From Lachnospiraceae bacterium (GTDB lineage: Bacteria; Bacillota; Clostridia; Lachnospirales; Lachnospiraceae), in the NCBI GenBank assembly GCA_910575565.1, contig CAJTFL010000005.1, forward strand, positions 1 through 64,000: 64,000 bases of DNA. Reading direction: 5' to 3'. Positions 62,493-64,000 of the stretch are shown here, piece after piece (position 1 is the stretch's first letter; each line of letters opens with the position of its first letter). The notes beneath the pieces were generated by a model. The model was not told the DNA's origin. It saw only the letters and a list, made by a program, of their open reading frames with translations, and made no database searches. The translations under genes were made by a program, and so were the position numbers.

Positions 62493-62591
62493 ATGAAACG
62501 AGTTCGGGAGCGTGCAGGGGGGCGAAAGCGTGTAAGACTGCTTTCTGGTGAATGGATCAAAGCATACGGGAGGTGGGATGGACGTGAATAA
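62493..62591 (+). CDS. Possible basic 32-residue leader peptide ORF
   Basis: GGAGGTTGGA precedes the ATG. It encodes MKRVRERAGGRKRVRLLSGE followed by 12 residues, strongly basic, and its stop overlaps the first 14 bases of the surface-protein gene. The overlap would allow translational coupling. It is supported only by the site and the overlap. Confidence 0.35.
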   Translation: MKRVRERAGGRKRVRLLSGEWIKAYGRWDGRE

Positions 62592-64000
62592 GGCAAAGCA
62601 ATGCTTACATACGTTAATTCAGTTTTGCGGCAGGAAGAAGGATAAGTTTAAATGCGCCCTCTCGCTGATGCTGGTGGCTTCCTTAGTCCTGTCTCTTTGC
62701 ATAAATAATGCCTTTGTCCTGGCGGCGCAGTCCGGGGAGCAGGGGGAGAAGCATACCCACAGCTTTACCTGCCGGGAATTAATCTGCCAGGAAGAGCATG
62801 ATGACGGGGAACATACGAAGGGGTGCTTTGCTGCTGAAGGGCCTTGGCTGTGCGGCATGGAGGAAGGCGACAGACATATCCATAATCGGGACGGGTATAA
62901 CTGCTGGGTGATGGCAAAGGAGCTTAACTGCGACGCAACCAAGTCCAATGCAGACAGGGACAGCGGCCTGGAAGAGGATGATTTGCTGTCTTCTAATTCC
63001 AACGCAACCCGATCCGGCGCAAAGCGGGCGAAAAGCGGCAGGAAGCATATCCATACAGATGGGTGTTATGGGGAAGTGTATGAGTGCAGACCCCCAATGC
63101 AGCTGGTGATGCTAAATGCGGAAAATCCTGAGTGGACAAAGCTTAAAGAAAAGATTGAGGCCGGAGGAATAGTTACATTAGAGAGCGACATTACCAATGA
63201 AGGCGCTGACACGGCATTTGTGATTAAAAATGGCATTACGGTTACGCTTGATTTAAATGGGCATATCCTGGAATATGTTTCCACGGATCCAGAAAAACAA
63301 ATATTTGAAGTTCAAAATGGCGGCAAGCTGATCATTACAGATAGCAGTGGTCAGACGATAGCGGAGAAAATAACCTACACCAATAAAGATAATGTAGAGA
63401 AAGAAATTGCTTTGTCAGCAGGAGCTATCCTCGGGGAAGGGGTTGACAACGCCGTTTCCGTCGGAGAAGGCGGAACATTAACGATTAAGAATGGCAGGAT
63501 TACGACGGTTAATAGCACCCGGGCGATTTTTGCAAAAGGTGCGGTTGAGATGACCGGAGGATATATCGTTGACAATCATAATCGGAATGGCGGCTCCAAT
63601 GGCGGCGGAGTGGAAATATTTGATAAGGGCACATGGACGATGGCCGGAGGAGTTATCGCCAATAACTCAGCGGCTAATGGCGGCGCGATTTATGCGAAAA
63701 TTAATAGTGCGGGGATAACGTCTGGCACGATCACAATTGGCGGCGATGCCGTTATCTGCGGCAATGAGGCGGATTTTGGCGGGGCTGTCTTTGGGATAGG
63801 CAACTATACGGTTAACATTAAAGATAATGCCGTTGTCAGCGGCAATGTGACGAAAAACGGCAGCAGCAAAGTGATTGATGTGCCTGACGGGGTGGTGAAT
63901 ATCAGCGAAAATGCCTTCGTACAGGGTATAGGGGATGGTCTGGCCCTTGAGATTGAAAAGGTAATGGCAACGGGCGGGGATAATCCCACGCTAACATTGC
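62578..64000 (+). CDS. Second large beta-helix surface protein (runs off the window)
   Basis: At least 474 residues, no stop before 64000. GGGAGGTGGG precedes the ATG. A signal peptide (about 22-50: FKCALSLMLVASLVLSLCINNAFVLAA) is followed by a Cys/His-rich region with repeated H-x-H-x3-C motifs (HTHSFTC, HIHTDGCY) and paired cysteines (CREL-ICQ, LCGMEE), a pattern found near the start of many clostridial giant surface proteins and probably metal-binding. From about 180 a beta-helix begins (GTLTIKNGRIT, MTGGYIVDN, GGGVEIFDK), resembling that of the 55313-60526 protein. The C-terminal domains and anchor lie outside. Confidence 0.85.
   Translation, partial: MDVNKAKQCLHTLIQFCGRKKDKFKCALSLMLVASLVLSLCINNAFVLAAQSGEQGEKHTHSFTCRELICQEEHDDGEHTKGCFAAEGPWLCGMEEGDRHIHNRDGYNCWVMAKELNCDATKSNADRDSGLEEDDLLSSNSNATRSGAKRAKSGRKHIHTDGCYGEVYECRPPMQLVMLNAENPEWTKLKEKIEAGGIVTLESDITNEGADTAFVIKNGITVTLDLNGHILEYVSTDPEKQIFEVQNGGKLIITDSSGQTIAEKITYTNKDNVEKEIALSAGAILGEGVDNAVSVGEGGTLTIKNGRITTVNSTRAIFAKGAVEMTGGYIVDNHNRNGGSNGGGVEIFDKGTWTMAGGVIANNSAANGGAIYAKINSAGITSGTITIGGDAVICGNEADFGGAVFGIGNYTVNIKDNAVVSGNVTKNGSSKVIDVPDGVVNISENAFVQGIGDGLALEIEKVMATGGDNPTLTL

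Overview
The window reads as a chromosomal segment of a gut-type Lachnospiraceae (Clostridia, Bacillota). This is an inference from three things: AGGAGG-type ribosome binding sites before most genes, the DUF951-rpsF-ssb-rpsR block and the xpaC-telA pair, and many family members typical of that group (Lsa-type ABC-F, two-gene short chromate transporters, sortase-anchored beta-helix surface proteins). No phage, plasmid replicon, intact insertion sequence or CRISPR array is visible.

Layout. 1-600: the 3' end of a 23S rRNA gene, then tRNA-Asn, tRNA-Glu and tRNA-Cys, with no 5S gene between. 600-7300: remnants of a mobile element (a truncated ParM-like gene), then an AgrA/AgrC-type two-component system whose kinase is frameshifted, next to a lipoprotein/ABC-2 exporter operon it may control. 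7700-15700: small accessory modules: an ECF sigma/anti-sigma pair, a broken XRE regulator, a YbaK-type deacylase, a chromate-transporter operon with a divergent LysR regulator, a TetR gene with two identical 19-bp operator-like sites, and a NimA-like flavoprotein. 15700-24900: a PdaA-type deacetylase and an OLD-family ATPase/TOPRIM nuclease separated by a 372-bp array of 93-bp repeats built from 46/47-bp hairpins; a two-subunit UxaA-type dehydratase; xpaC-telA; a GT11 fucosyltransferase. 24900-35800: RecQ, a secreted GH5 glucanase, a lone SpmB-like protein, CysK, a NifX-like protein, a DUF4397 repeat protein, an Lsa-type ABC-F gene behind a probable translation-dependent attenuator with a three-codon leader ORF, sigma-54 and a PRTase. 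35800-45400: a PucR regulator, GNAT and DUF2156 proteins, a sirtuin, DUF951 and rpsF-ssb-rpsR. 44166-48565: a sugar-binding lipoprotein beside a hybrid histidine kinase, a likely sensing pair. 48900-52400: glmM and leuA. 52500-64000: two very large secreted beta-helix surface proteins (the first split by a frameshift in a G6 run, the second running off the end) that share a promoter-like sequence and flank a Uma2 gene and a kptA gene.

The most unusual content is non-coding. It comprises the compensated hairpin array at 16736-17107, with a diverged single copy before xpaC; three further intergenic repeat families occurring in distant pairs; several short tandem arrays (15, 25, 36, 42 and 69 bp); and the structured leader of the ABC-F gene. 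Two large genes are broken at homopolymer runs (A5 and G6) where a one-base change, or a -1 slip, would restore the frame.
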